From the NCBI GenBank assembly GCA_031265715.1, contig JAISCG010000087.1, positions 1 through 19,572 on the forward strand: 19,572 nucleotides of DNA, written 5' to 3'. Positions 8,075 through 15,810 of this stretch are shown in pieces; positions within the stretch are counted from its first letter, which is position 1; every line of letters starts with the position of its first letter. This DNA is from Holosporaceae bacterium (GTDB lineage Bacteria; Pseudomonadota; Alphaproteobacteria; UBA3830). Under the pieces are notes generated by a model that was not told where the DNA came from, searched no databases, and saw only the letters and a list, made by a program, of their open reading frames with translations. The position numbers and the translations under genes are program-made.

Positions 8075-8093
8075 CAAAACGCGGAATTACAAA

Positions 8094-10718
8094 ATGGAAG
8101 ATAACGAACTATTTTACAGCACCATAAAAGATGCAACCCCTGCTATGTCTCAATATCTGACAATAAAAGCGCAGTACCCCGGTTGTTTGCTGTTATTTCG
8201 GTTGGGAGATTTTTTCGAACTGTTTTTCGACGATGCAAAAACGGCGTCGGCGATATTGAACATCGCTCTCACGCACCGCGGAAAACACATGAATGAAGAC
8301 GTGCCGATGTGCGGCATTCCGGTCGCAACTTTGGACGCCTACGTCGGACGTTTGGTGAAATACGGCCAAAAAGTGGCCATATGCGACCAGGTGGAGGACG
8401 TTCAGGAAGCGAAAAAACGCGGAGGAAAATCGCTCATAAAACGAGAGGTCACCAGAATTCTCACCGCGGGAACAATTATCGAAGAAAATCTGCTGGATTC
8501 CGCGTGCAACAATTTTTTGATGTCGGTTGTTCCGAACATCTGCGCAAAAACGGAAAAAATCAAAACCGTCAGCTTTGCTGCCATAGATATTTCCACCGGC
8601 GATTTTTTCGTAAACACGTGTCTGCCGAACGAATTTTCGTCGGTTTTTGAAATGTACAGACCGCGGGAAATCCTGATTTCTTCCGGCATCGAAAACACTG
8701 AATTTGCAAAATCTCTGCCCCGAACAAGTAAAACCTTAATAACGTCTCTCCCGGATTCAAAATTTAATCCTTCCGTGGAAAAACAAAGATTGGAGCGATA
8801 TTTTAAAGTCAGCACATTGGACGGTTTCGGCATAAAACTGAACAACGAGCTTTCGGCCTGCGGCGCGGTTTTGGAATATCTGATGATCACCCAGCGCGGA
8901 AATTTTTCCGAATTGCCGCCGCCGAAAAAAGTGTCCTTTTGCGATTATCTGATCATCGATCCCTCGACCGCCAAAAGTTTGGAAATAACCGTGTCGACCC
9001 ACGGAGAATATGAGTACAGTCTGCTCGGAGCGATCAACAAAACGAAAACCGCTTTCGGATCGAGAGCCCTCGCGGCAAGAATCGCCATGCCTTTGGTTAA
9101 CAAAGAATTGCTGGAAAAACGCCTGGAGTGCGTGGAGTTTTTTCTGAAAAACGAAAAATTGATGCGGCTGACGCGGGAAACCCTCGCCGGATGTCCGGAT
9201 TTTGAAAGAGCCGTCTGTCGCATAAAATTCAATAAATTTTCTCCGCGAGATCTCGGGGATATCCGCGAATCTCTGCGCATAATCGCCTCCCTGAAGGATA
9301 TTTTTTCCGATATTCAAATACCGAGTGAAGGCGAATACTTTTTTGAAAAATTGAGGGATTTTTCCGATCTCCACAGATTGCTGAAAAAGGCTCTCGTCGA
9401 AAGGCTTCCCGTTTCGAACATCTCCCCCGGGATCATTGCCGACGGATATTCGCCGAAATTGGATAATCTGAGGTATCTGAGAAATCACAGCGAGGAACTG
9501 ATCGCCGATTTGCAGCAAAAATACATCTCGGAAAGCGGCATCAATACACTGAAAATCAAGAATAATGGCGTTCTGGGATGGTACATTGAAATATCTCTGT
9601 CTCAGAAAAGCAAAGTTCCCCCCCATTTCATTCACCGGCAGACATTGGTAAACGGAGCAAGGTACACCACCGAAGATTTGATCGCACTGCAGTCGAAATT
9701 AACCGACGTCACGGACGAGCAGGACGCGGAGGAAACGCGGCTGTACAACGAAATCGTAGGCGAAGTTTTAAAATTTGATGAAGAAATTTCCTACGCCGTG
9801 AAAATGCTGTCGCTACTCGATATTCACTCGAATTTGGCCTGCGTGGCTCTGGACAGAAACTACGTTCGCCCGGAAATTTCCTCGGATCCGATTCTTGAAA
9901 TAGAAAACGGTCGCCATCCGATTCTCGATTTATGCACAAAAGAATTCATCGCCAACAGCTGCGACCTCACCGCAGAATCAAAAATTTGTTTGCTGACCGG
10001 TCCCAACATGGCGGGAAAAAGCACCTACCTGCGACAAAACGCGCTGATCGTCATCCTCGCCCAGGCGGGAAGCTACGTCCCGGCAACCAAAGCCGCCGTC
10101 GGAATCGTGGACAGATTGTTTTCGCGGATCGGAGCATCCGACGATATCGCGCGCGGACGCTCAACTTTCATGGTTGAAATGATAGAAACCGCAACCATCC
10201 TAAACCAGGCAACCGACAAATCCTTCGTAATATTGGATGAGGTCGGCCGGGGAACCTCCACCTACGACGGTCTTTCCATCGCCTGGGCCGTTGTCGAAAA
10301 TCTGTACAATATCAACAAATGTCGGGTTTTGTTCGCCACTCATTACCGCGAGCTCACGGCGCTGCAAAATTCTCTGAAAAATATAAAATGCAAAACGCTG
10401 AAAGTTCAGGAATGGAACAAGGAAGTTGTGTTTTATCACAAAATTATCGAAGGAATCGCCGACAAATCCTACGGAATTCACGTCGCCGGCGCCGCCGGAG
10501 TTCCGAGATCCGTCATAAGAAGAGCCGCCGAACTGCTGAAAAAATTTGAATCAACCATGGATAAAAATTGCGCAAGCATTTTTGAGATGTCGGAACAAAT
10601 GGAACTGTCCTACAACGCCGATTCCGAACTGAGAGAAAAACTGAAAACTTTGAACATTAACGACATTTCCCCGATCAACGCCCTGGAAATACTTCAAGAA
10701 CTAAAAGCTGCCGTCTGA
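8094..10718 (+). CDS. mutS: DNA mismatch repair protein MutS
   Basis: An 874-residue MutS of normal length. The mismatch-recognition domain begins TPAMSQYLTIKAQYP and carries the F-x-E wedge motif as F40-F-E42 within RLGDFFELF. The connector, lever and clamp domains follow, with NNGVLGWYIEIS in the clamp region and RYTTEDLIALQSKL after it. The ABC-type ATPase has Walker A GPNMAGKST (residues 636-644, K642) and Walker B ILDEVGRGTSTYDG with D715-E716, then ATHYRELTAL. The C-terminal tail ends ALEILQELKAA. It recognises base mismatches and small loops and recruits MutL. Its job bears on the neighbouring genes, because loss of MutS destabilises homopolymer tracts like those in the next two genes. 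A run of nine T begins two bases after the stop but has no GC-rich hairpin before it. Confidence 0.98.
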   Translation: MEDNELFYSTIKDATPAMSQYLTIKAQYPGCLLLFRLGDFFELFFDDAKTASAILNIALTHRGKHMNEDVPMCGIPVATLDAYVGRLVKYGQKVAICDQVEDVQEAKKRGGKSLIKREVTRILTAGTIIEENLLDSACNNFLMSVVPNICAKTEKIKTVSFAAIDISTGDFFVNTCLPNEFSSVFEMYRPREILISSGIENTEFAKSLPRTSKTLITSLPDSKFNPSVEKQRLERYFKVSTLDGFGIKLNNELSACGAVLEYLMITQRGNFSELPPPKKVSFCDYLIIDPSTAKSLEITVSTHGEYEYSLLGAINKTKTAFGSRALAARIAMPLVNKELLEKRLECVEFFLKNEKLMRLTRETLAGCPDFERAVCRIKFNKFSPRDLGDIRESLRIIASLKDIFSDIQIPSEGEYFFEKLRDFSDLHRLLKKALVERLPVSNISPGIIADGYSPKLDNLRYLRNHSEELIADLQQKYISESGINTLKIKNNGVLGWYIEISLSQKSKVPPHFIHRQTLVNGARYTTEDLIALQSKLTDVTDEQDAEETRLYNEIVGEVLKFDEEISYAVKMLSLLDIHSNLACVALDRNYVRPEISSDPILEIENGRHPILDLCTKEFIANSCDLTAESKICLLTGPNMAGKSTYLRQNALIVILAQAGSYVPATKAAVGIVDRLFSRIGASDDIARGRSTFMVEMIETATILNQATDKSFVILDEVGRGTSTYDGLSIAWAVVENLYNINKCRVLFATHYRELTALQNSLKNIKCKTLKVQEWNKEVVFYHKIIEGIADKSYGIHVAGAAGVPRSVIRRAAELLKKFESTMDKNCASIFEMSEQMELSYNADSELREKLKTLNINDISPINALEILQELKAAV

Positions 10719-10752
10719 CTTTTTTTTTATACAATTTTTTACAAAAAGAAGC

Positions 10753-10772
10753 CGCGGAGAAAATTCCCCGCG
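10753..10772 (-). terminator. Rho-independent terminator of the exported-protein cassette
   Basis: Read on the minus strand, CGCGGGGAA pairs with TTCTCCGCG (one G-T pair; the innermost A-T pair would be open to allow a loop). GCTTCTTTTTGT follows immediately. It lies 15 nt past the stop of the 330-residue gene and separates it from the converging mutS. Confidence 0.75.
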
Positions 10773-10787
10773 ACCAAAAGGCTATTA

Positions 10788-11780
10788 TTAGAGACCCATA
10801 ATAGCTTCGAAGAGAAGTGCGACAGCCAACACTGCATTCGGAGTGTAACCGATCCCTGCCGGCTTAGCATTATCATAATCAGGAATTCTAACAGCCTCAG
10901 AAGCGATATCCTCTCCCCCCTCGGCAAGGCCAACTATACGTGCCAACATACACACCAGGAAGTTCACATTTGCTCCCGCCTTATTGGTGGCCCGAATCGC
11001 CCCGGGAGCAGCCTCAGGGAAAAGCATCCCATTATCTGTGACATACGTCTTCAACTTTCCCTCATTATGAGCTTTTATAACAAAATTGGACAACACCACA
11101 AGCTCTTTCAATTTATCATGACCCGCAGGAGCAGGGTTCAAAAGAAAACCGACGGCTCTTCTCAAGAAGCGCGCAAATGTAGCCTCACCGTTAATAACAC
11201 CATAGCATGTAGCACTAGCAAAAGTAGCTCCTGCCACACCACTATTAGTATCATTGGCGTAAGGTAGTTTGAGAAGATCCCAAACAGCGGCCAACATTAT
11301 GGTATTCTTATCTGAAATCACCTGGTCCGCAGCAATAATACCAGCAACTGTGGCACCAATTCCATTCCTATTATCCCCCCCCGCAACTTCCGCTGTAGGC
11401 GTGTCCTCCGCAGGAACAACGTCCGGAGCAAGAGTAATTAACATCCGCAGGCGCGACAATCCGCCCCCCTCCCCATCCGAATGGGCGCCGACATACGTAA
11501 GAAGATTGTTAAATGATTCCTGTATACTCTGCAGAGTCTTATAAATATTACCGTTAGAAGAATTTTTGCAGATATAGTTCCCCGCAGCAGCAGCAGGAAC
11601 ATGAGCACGATCAGGTAAAACAACCGCAGCTCTCGCCCCCGGCGTACTATCATTTACTGTCCGCAAAAAAGGGCAACCTCCATAATACGCTACGCCCGTC
11701 GGAGAGAACAGGGCCTTACAATCATCAAAAAACAACACCGACGCGAGAAGCGTCCCAACCGAAAAACCTAACTTATTCAT
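10788..11780 (-). CDS. Exported protein of unknown function
   Basis: A 330-residue protein I do not recognise. The start has a hydrophobic stretch (LGFSVGTLLASVLFF, about residues 4-18) that looks like a Sec signal peptide, with possible cleavage near CKA-LF at about residue 23. The mature part is rich in Ala and Gly, has few cysteines, and appears mainly helical: SLQSIQESFNNLLTYV, TIMLAAVWDLLKL, FARFLRRAVGFLL, LKELVVLSNFVIKA. It ends in a hydrophobic helix with AVLAVALLFEAIMGL. A run of eight G on the coding strand (11375-11382) lies at codons 133-135, and shorter G runs lie nearby. It starts 27 nt after the barrel gene with AAGGA as ribosome-binding site, so the two are probably one operon. 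A hairpin terminator follows. Envelope location is inferred only from the signal peptide and the neighbour. Confidence 0.8.
   Translation of the reverse strand: MNKLGFSVGTLLASVLFFDDCKALFSPTGVAYYGGCPFLRTVNDSTPGARAAVVLPDRAHVPAAAAGNYICKNSSNGNIYKTLQSIQESFNNLLTYVGAHSDGEGGGLSRLRMLITLAPDVVPAEDTPTAEVAGGDNRNGIGATVAGIIAADQVISDKNTIMLAAVWDLLKLPYANDTNSGVAGATFASATCYGVINGEATFARFLRRAVGFLLNPAPAGHDKLKELVVLSNFVIKAHNEGKLKTYVTDNGMLFPEAAPGAIRATNKAGANVNFLVCMLARIVGLAEGGEDIASEAVRIPDYDNAKPAGIGYTPNAVLAVALLFEAIMGL
11375..11382 (-). repeat. Homopolymer G8 tract inside the exported-protein gene
   Basis: Eight consecutive C on the plus strand, coding Ala133-Gly-Gly-Asp on the minus strand. It is shorter than the tract in the upstream gene but of the same kind and phase-shifting in effect if its length changes. 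Confidence 0.85.
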
Positions 11781-11807
11781 TTCTTTATTCCTTCATTCTT
11801 TTAAAAA

Positions 11808-12782
11808 TTACAACCCTTTTACACTCTTCGTTGCGACCAAACGCACTGTCCAGGCATCCGATTTCAACTTCGCATGAATATAATGCTTATACGTGCTCCC
11901 CGGAGCCGGATAAGAAGCACCCGAAATCGTTTCGCTGATGGTCACATCCTTACCGGAGCTCTTTCTGTACTCGACCTCACCTCTCAGCATAACCAAACCG
12001 ATACTCTTTTCACATCCTAAAGCTATAACCGGAGACGAGAAGTTAGCATTGGCACTTGCACCGCTAGTGCCGGTGGTCAATGTCAACTTAGAGAAAGCAA
12101 CACCGCCCTTTACATAGTATAAAGCCCCGGTACAGTCATTAAAGACACCGAATCTTACAGCAACAGCCGGAACAAATCCTCCGTGCTTCAACTTACTGGA
12201 GACATCTTTCCCGTAAATACTACGCAACCCAAAGTCGCCAGCGGTCTTTTTCTTATTGCCGGTAATATCGAAGGACACCTCTGCTCCAACATATCCGCTG
12301 CCAACCAAGTGACCGTAACCGAAAGCAACCCATGCCCCGGGATTGGTAGAATTGTTGTCCACCATCTTCTTACCCACGGCACCGCGTGCAGTAAAGCCGG
12401 TAACCACCCCTGTGGCATCTAAAGTAACGCTTGTAGTTTCGTTGATATAGCCTCCGTTTGCCGCCAAAGCAGCCGTGATAAGCCTCTTTGCCTGTTCCTC
12501 TCTCTGACCCACAGGAGCCCCCCCCCCCATCCCCCAGATGTTACCGCCGCCCGGAATATTAATACTGGTGAGTGTATGATCTTTACAGGTCGCTTTTCCC
12601 TTGTTACTCGCAAGGGTCAAACCGACTGCACCATAAAAGCCTTCATGACCATCCCTTGCGGAGGAAAAGCTGCCTTCGTCAGCGCACTGCCCTTCACTTG
12701 TCGCAGAGCCTGTGTCACCATCAGCCACAGAGGTCTGCAACAGGAAGCCGAAGACCCCCATTACAATAAATATTTTCTTCAT
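11808..12782 (-). CDS. Probable outer-membrane beta-barrel surface protein with internal poly-G tract
   Basis: A 324-residue protein with a clear signal peptide (MKKIFIVMGVFGFLLQTSVA, cleavage near residue 20). After a low-complexity Gly/Ser segment it begins GHEGFYGAVGLTLASN, the usual first strand of opacity-type outer-membrane proteins. Amphipathic strands follow: AWVAFGYGHLV, GYVGAEVSFDIT, FVPAVAVRFGVF, ALYYVKGGVAFSKL, LVMLRGEVEYRKSS, KHYIHAKLKSDAWTVRLVA. The last strand does not end in the common C-terminal Phe. The loops differ strongly in composition from the rest, and the coding sequence has less of the A/T-run codon style of its neighbours. A run of 11 G on the coding strand (12518-12528) encodes the Gly stretch just after Met85. 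GGAG about 7 nt upstream of the ATG serves as ribosome-binding site. Similar in type to OMP_b-brl or Msp2-like antigens, but no family is certain. Confidence 0.78.
   Translation of the reverse strand: MKKIFIVMGVFGFLLQTSVADGDTGSATSEGQCADEGSFSSARDGHEGFYGAVGLTLASNKGKATCKDHTLTSINIPGGGNIWGMGGGAPVGQREEQAKRLITAALAANGGYINETTSVTLDATGVVTGFTARGAVGKKMVDNNSTNPGAWVAFGYGHLVGSGYVGAEVSFDITGNKKKTAGDFGLRSIYGKDVSSKLKHGGFVPAVAVRFGVFNDCTGALYYVKGGVAFSKLTLTTGTSGASANANFSSPVIALGCEKSIGLVMLRGEVEYRKSSGKDVTISETISGASYPAPGSTYKHYIHAKLKSDAWTVRLVATKSVKGL
12518..12528 (-). repeat. Homopolymer G11 tract inside the barrel gene
   Basis: Eleven consecutive C on the plus strand, so eleven G in the coding strand, running from the third base of Met85 into the Ala codon after three Gly codons. 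A second run of five G lies just upstream (12531-12535), separated only by AT. A change of one or two bases would shift the frame after the signal peptide and first strand. Confidence 0.9.
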
Positions 12783-12827
12783 TTATTTACTCCATATTAT
12801 TCGATATCAAAAACAAACCATACTATT

Positions 12828-12856
12828 AATTTAGTAAATAAATCAGAAAAAATCAA
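12828..12856 (-). promoter_or_regulatory. Candidate promoter of the exported-protein cassette
   Basis: On the minus strand TTGATT (12856-12851) and TAAATT (12833-12828) are 17 nt apart, about 46 nt before the barrel gene start. The whole 163-nt gap between tmk and this gene is AT-rich. Apart from this pair and the GGAG site I see nothing else definite in it. Confidence 0.35.
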
Positions 12857-12945
12857 TTTTTTTCATTTCATTTAAAAAAAACAACAAATTTCAAGGCTTT
12901 TACCTCTCCGCCCCTCTGATAGAGACTGTGTTTATTCGGTAACAG

Positions 12946-13581
12946 CTACACAGAAACGTTCAGATGTTGTCGAATGGTTTTTAAAATTTTTGAAAAAACC
13001 GCTCCGGGAGAGCCGTCTGCGTTTATCAGTGTTGTGCAAAACGGGAAAGCGGCGGATACCTTGCAGAATCCCTCCCTCACCGTGCTGTACCGAATGCGAC
13101 TCATCTCGTCGTACTCGTCGAAGTTACAGCGCATTTTTACCCGCTCGATTGAAATATCAACGTCGAGATCCAGAATTATTGTCAAATCCGGTTCGAAATC
13201 GCCGACGGTCATCTGCTTTAATCTCATTATGTCGCCGACGGAAACCTGTTTTAAAATTCCCTGGTAGACCAATGATGAATAGTAAAATCTGTCACAAATG
13301 ACAAAATATCCGTCCTGTATCTTTGGAAGTATCAGTTTTACAAAATGGTCGCGGCGCGCTGCAAACATCAGCAAAACTTCACAGATCGGATCGATTTTCC
13401 GGGTTTCTTTCAGAAGATCCCGGATTTTCTCCCCGGCTTCGGTGCCCCCGGGTTCCCGGGTAACGCAGACTTTTTGGCCGAGGTCGGATAATTTTTCCGC
13501 CAGCAGTTTCACCTGCGTCGATTTTCCGACTCCGTCACAGCCTTCAAAAACGATGAATTTTCCGCCGCAATTAACGGACAT
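12946..13581 (-). CDS. tmk: Thymidylate kinase
   Basis: A 211-residue P-loop kinase that phosphorylates dTMP to dTDP with ATP. The P-loop is FEGCDGVGKST (about residues 12-22), followed by the substrate-side VTREPGGTEAGEKIRDLL. The helix LLMFAARRDHF and the motif ISDRFY-like CDRFYYSSLVYQG come next, and later DLDVDISIERV with a lid region rich in Asp, Glu and Arg. The frame could be read from a TTG at 13605. The ATG at 13581 is preferred because GGGA lies about 8 nt upstream and the N-terminus then starts close to the P-loop strand. It overlaps the end of the carboxypeptidase gene by 11 nt, so it is probably translated from the same message. Together with thyX 3 kb away it covers dTTP supply. 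Confidence 0.95.
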   Translation of the reverse strand: MSVNCGGKFIVFEGCDGVGKSTQVKLLAEKLSDLGQKVCVTREPGGTEAGEKIRDLLKETRKIDPICEVLLMFAARRDHFVKLILPKIQDGYFVICDRFYYSSLVYQGILKQVSVGDIMRLKQMTVGDFEPDLTIILDLDVDISIERVKMRCNFDEYDEMSRIRYSTVREGFCKVSAAFPFCTTLINADGSPGAVFSKILKTIRQHLNVSV

Positions 13582-14761
13582 CTTTAATTCCCGTCGGTTT
13601 TTCAACGGATTTGTCGTCTTCTTTTCCGAAAATAAATTGCTTTATACGGATAATCATTTGTTGAATAAAATTAACCCTTTCAATCGAGTCACAGGCGAAT
13701 AAGTCGTACGGTCGAGATGTGAAATTCCCGTATTTACAGGTGAGTTCGCCGACTTTTGATCCGAGAACTACCGGAGCCTCCAACAGATCGCCCGCCTTTA
13801 TTTCGACTTTAAACGAGTCTTTATATTTTTTCGGAACAGAAACAACAACATTTTCGTGGACGCAGATTCCCACTTGCTCTTTTATTCCGAACAATACCGG
13901 AACTTCGGAAACGGGCTTGCCGGCATCGGCTACTTTTATCGGAACAAATTCCTTGAATGCGAGCGCCAACAACTTGTTCGCATCCTGTGCGCGAGATTTG
14001 GCCGTTTTGCACCCGTTGACGACAACAATTATGCGCTTTCCGTCGTTCTGAGCGGAAACCGATATTCCGTACCCGCCGGCATCGGTTTTTCCGGTTTTCA
14101 GACCGTCAACTTTCAGAGAATTCCCCAGAAGCGTGTTGCGATTTTGCTGGGTAATCGAGTTGACCGTAAAAACTTTTTCGGAGAAATAGTGATAATGCCG
14201 GGGAAAATCCGCAATAATCCTCCGGGAAATGATTGCGATATCGTGAACGGTGGAGAAGTGATTTTCATGCGGGAGCCCGGCCGGATTTTCAAAATTCGTA
14301 CTTTGAAGACCGAACTCTGCGGCCTTTTCGTTCATTTCCTTAACAAAAGCCGAAACGTCCCCGGACATTCCCTCCGCAATCACGACACAGGCGTCATTTC
14401 CGGAATGAACCGCTATGCTTTTTACGAGATCCTCGACCTTCGCCATGGTTCCGGCCTGAAAAAAGCTGCGAGAACCGGTCATTTTCTGGGCTTTTTCGCT
14501 GACGGGAAATTCCGTGTCAAGCGCCAGGCGACCGGACTCGAGAGCCGAAAACACCAGATACAGCGTCATCAACTTGGTCATCGACGACGGAGCGCATTTT
14601 GTATCCCCCTCTTTTTCGAAAATGCACTCTCCGGTTTCACAATCAATTGAAATCGCCTGCTCGGCGCTTAACAATTCGTCCGGTTCCGGTTTTTGCTTCA
14701 CCTTCCCGGCGTCGACAATGCCGAACACAACAACCGCCAAAAAAATTACAACTTTCCTCAT
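13571..14761 (-). CDS. D-alanyl-D-alanine carboxypeptidase (penicillin-binding protein 5/6 family, peptidase S11)
   Basis: A 396-residue periplasmic serine carboxypeptidase that removes the terminal D-Ala of peptidoglycan pentapeptides. A signal peptide (RKVVIFLAVVVFGIVDAG) leads to a mature start ELLSAEQAISIDCETGECIFEK. The three active-site motifs are S60-M-T-K63 (APSSMTKLMT), S120-G-N122 (AVHSGNDACVV) and K222-T-G224 (DGLKTGKTDAGGYGI). The family signature NPAGLPHENHFST is also present. The C-terminal domain is of the PBP5_C type, and the tail VNFIQQMIIRIKQFIFG looks like an amphipathic membrane anchor. The ATG has GGGAGAG 6-12 nt upstream. tmk follows with an 11-nt overlap. It acts on the product of the MurE/MurF pathway encoded upstream in the window. 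Confidence 0.95.
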   Translation of the reverse strand: MRKVVIFLAVVVFGIVDAGKVKQKPEPDELLSAEQAISIDCETGECIFEKEGDTKCAPSSMTKLMTLYLVFSALESGRLALDTEFPVSEKAQKMTGSRSFFQAGTMAKVEDLVKSIAVHSGNDACVVIAEGMSGDVSAFVKEMNEKAAEFGLQSTNFENPAGLPHENHFSTVHDIAIISRRIIADFPRHYHYFSEKVFTVNSITQQNRNTLLGNSLKVDGLKTGKTDAGGYGISVSAQNDGKRIIVVVNGCKTAKSRAQDANKLLALAFKEFVPIKVADAGKPVSEVPVLFGIKEQVGICVHENVVVSVPKKYKDSFKVEIKAGDLLEAPVVLGSKVGELTCKYGNFTSRPYDLFACDSIERVNFIQQMIIRIKQFIFGKEDDKSVEKPTGIKDVR

Positions 14762-14913
14762 TAATTCTCTCCCTGTAATCGGTTAATAATACCGGTACCG
14801 CGCCGACAATAGAAGTAACCCGATCCAAGACTTACAACAAAAAATCACAAATGTAAAATTCAGCGCTTTTAAAACAGCTGACACTGTGGTAGCTTCGTTG
14901 AAGTCAGACTTAG

Positions 14914-15037
14914 TCGAAACTAGATTGTTTCGAGGATTTTTTAGGCGTTTTTCCGCACAGAACCGCAGCGTACTAAGTGTACGTGAGGATTCGAGCAGAA
15001 AAACAACGACAAAAATACCGAAAGAATGACGTTTCGA
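14914..15037. repeat. Long palindromic repeat element, copy 2
   Basis: A 124-nt imperfect palindrome related to 817-958. The ends TCGAAAC and GTTTCGA are complementary. The arms (14914-14973 and 14979-15037) pair nearly throughout and meet in CGTAC-TAAGT-GTACG. Compared with copy 1, the middle part of each arm differs, but the two arms still match each other: CGTTTTTCCGC on the left faces GCAGAAAAACA on the right. Upstream, at 14891-14900, AGCTTCGTTG resembles the outer end of copy 1 but is displaced. The right end touches the 5' end of tRNA-Thr with a single base between. The remaining part of the 277-nt gap (14762-14890) shows nothing definite beyond the carboxypeptidase ribosome-binding site. 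Confidence 0.85.
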
Positions 15038-15038
15038 A

Positions 15039-15113
<75 letters not shown>

Positions 15114-15154
15114 TGGCTTTGGTTTTTTTAGATCAAACACTGTCAGGTACCCAT

Positions 15155-15808
15155 TTAAAAATTCACCGGATTCTTGCACTTCTGTCTTAATTCTTTGATT
15201 GCATCCGCATAATTTTGATTTTTAAAAATATAAGATCCCGAAACAAAACTGTCAGCGCCGCGTTCGGCGCATTCTCCGACGGTCAGATCCGTTATTCCGC
15301 CGTCAACGCAAATCTCAATCTGCGAAGGCAAAAAATTTCGAAGGTCCGAAATTTTGTCCAGCTGAGATTTGATAAAATTCTGTCCGGAACTTCCGGGATT
15401 TACTGTCATCACCAAAACCAAATCCGCGATATCGGCACAATAATGCACGACATTTGGCGAAGTTGCGGGATTCAGTGCGACCCCCGCTTTTTTCCCGAGC
15501 GATTTTATATCTCCGAGAGTCCGATGCAGATGCCGGCACGTCTCGGCATGAACGATAATAACGTCGGCTCCGGCTCGGGCAAAATTTTCGATATATTTCT
15601 CCGGATTTTCCGTCATCAAATGAACGTCAAAGCGCAGCCGCGAAAGTTCTCTGTGCCGGGCAACCGTAAGATGACCGAAGCTGATCGAATCCGTGAATGA
15701 ACCGTCCATAATATCCCAGTGAATCGCGTCGGCTCCGGCATTGTCAACACGAACCAACTCGTCGCCGGTTTTTCTGAAATCGGCCGATAACATTGACGGA
15801 ATAATCAT
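15155..15808 (-). CDS. rpe: Ribulose-phosphate 3-epimerase
   Basis: A 217-residue TIM-barrel enzyme that interconverts ribulose 5-phosphate and xylulose 5-phosphate in the pentose phosphate pathway. It opens IIPSMLSADF. Metal and catalytic residues are visible as H30 and D32 (AIHWDIMDGSF), H63 (FDVHLM) and D169 (ICVDGGI). The phosphate-side motif MTVNPGSSGQNF is intact. The loop after MDG reads SFTDSISFG where relatives have a VPN-containing sequence, a modest departure near the active site. The ATG lies two bases after the thyX stop, so the pair forms one transcript. It gives ribose and erythrose precursors; no other pentose phosphate gene is nearby. Confidence 0.96.
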   Translation of the reverse strand: MIIPSMLSADFRKTGDELVRVDNAGADAIHWDIMDGSFTDSISFGHLTVARHRELSRLRFDVHLMTENPEKYIENFARAGADVIIVHAETCRHLHRTLGDIKSLGKKAGVALNPATSPNVVHYCADIADLVLVMTVNPGSSGQNFIKSQLDKISDLRNFLPSQIEICVDGGITDLTVGECAERGADSFVSGSYIFKNQNYADAIKELRQKCKNPVNF

Positions 15809-15810
15809 CT

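Noticed and set aside
8757..9635. A 292-codon ORF antisense to mutS
   Set aside because: The codon bias of this genome leaves the antisense frame open; the translation has no domain and mutS is intact.
13856..14650. A 264-codon ORF antisense to the carboxypeptidase
   Set aside because: It lies wholly inside a gene with all three active-site motifs and has no domain of its own.
15114..15154. Terminator between tRNA-Thr and rpe
   Set aside because: Only a four-base stem (ACCA/TGGT) precedes the T-run, and nothing pairs well on the minus strand after rpe.
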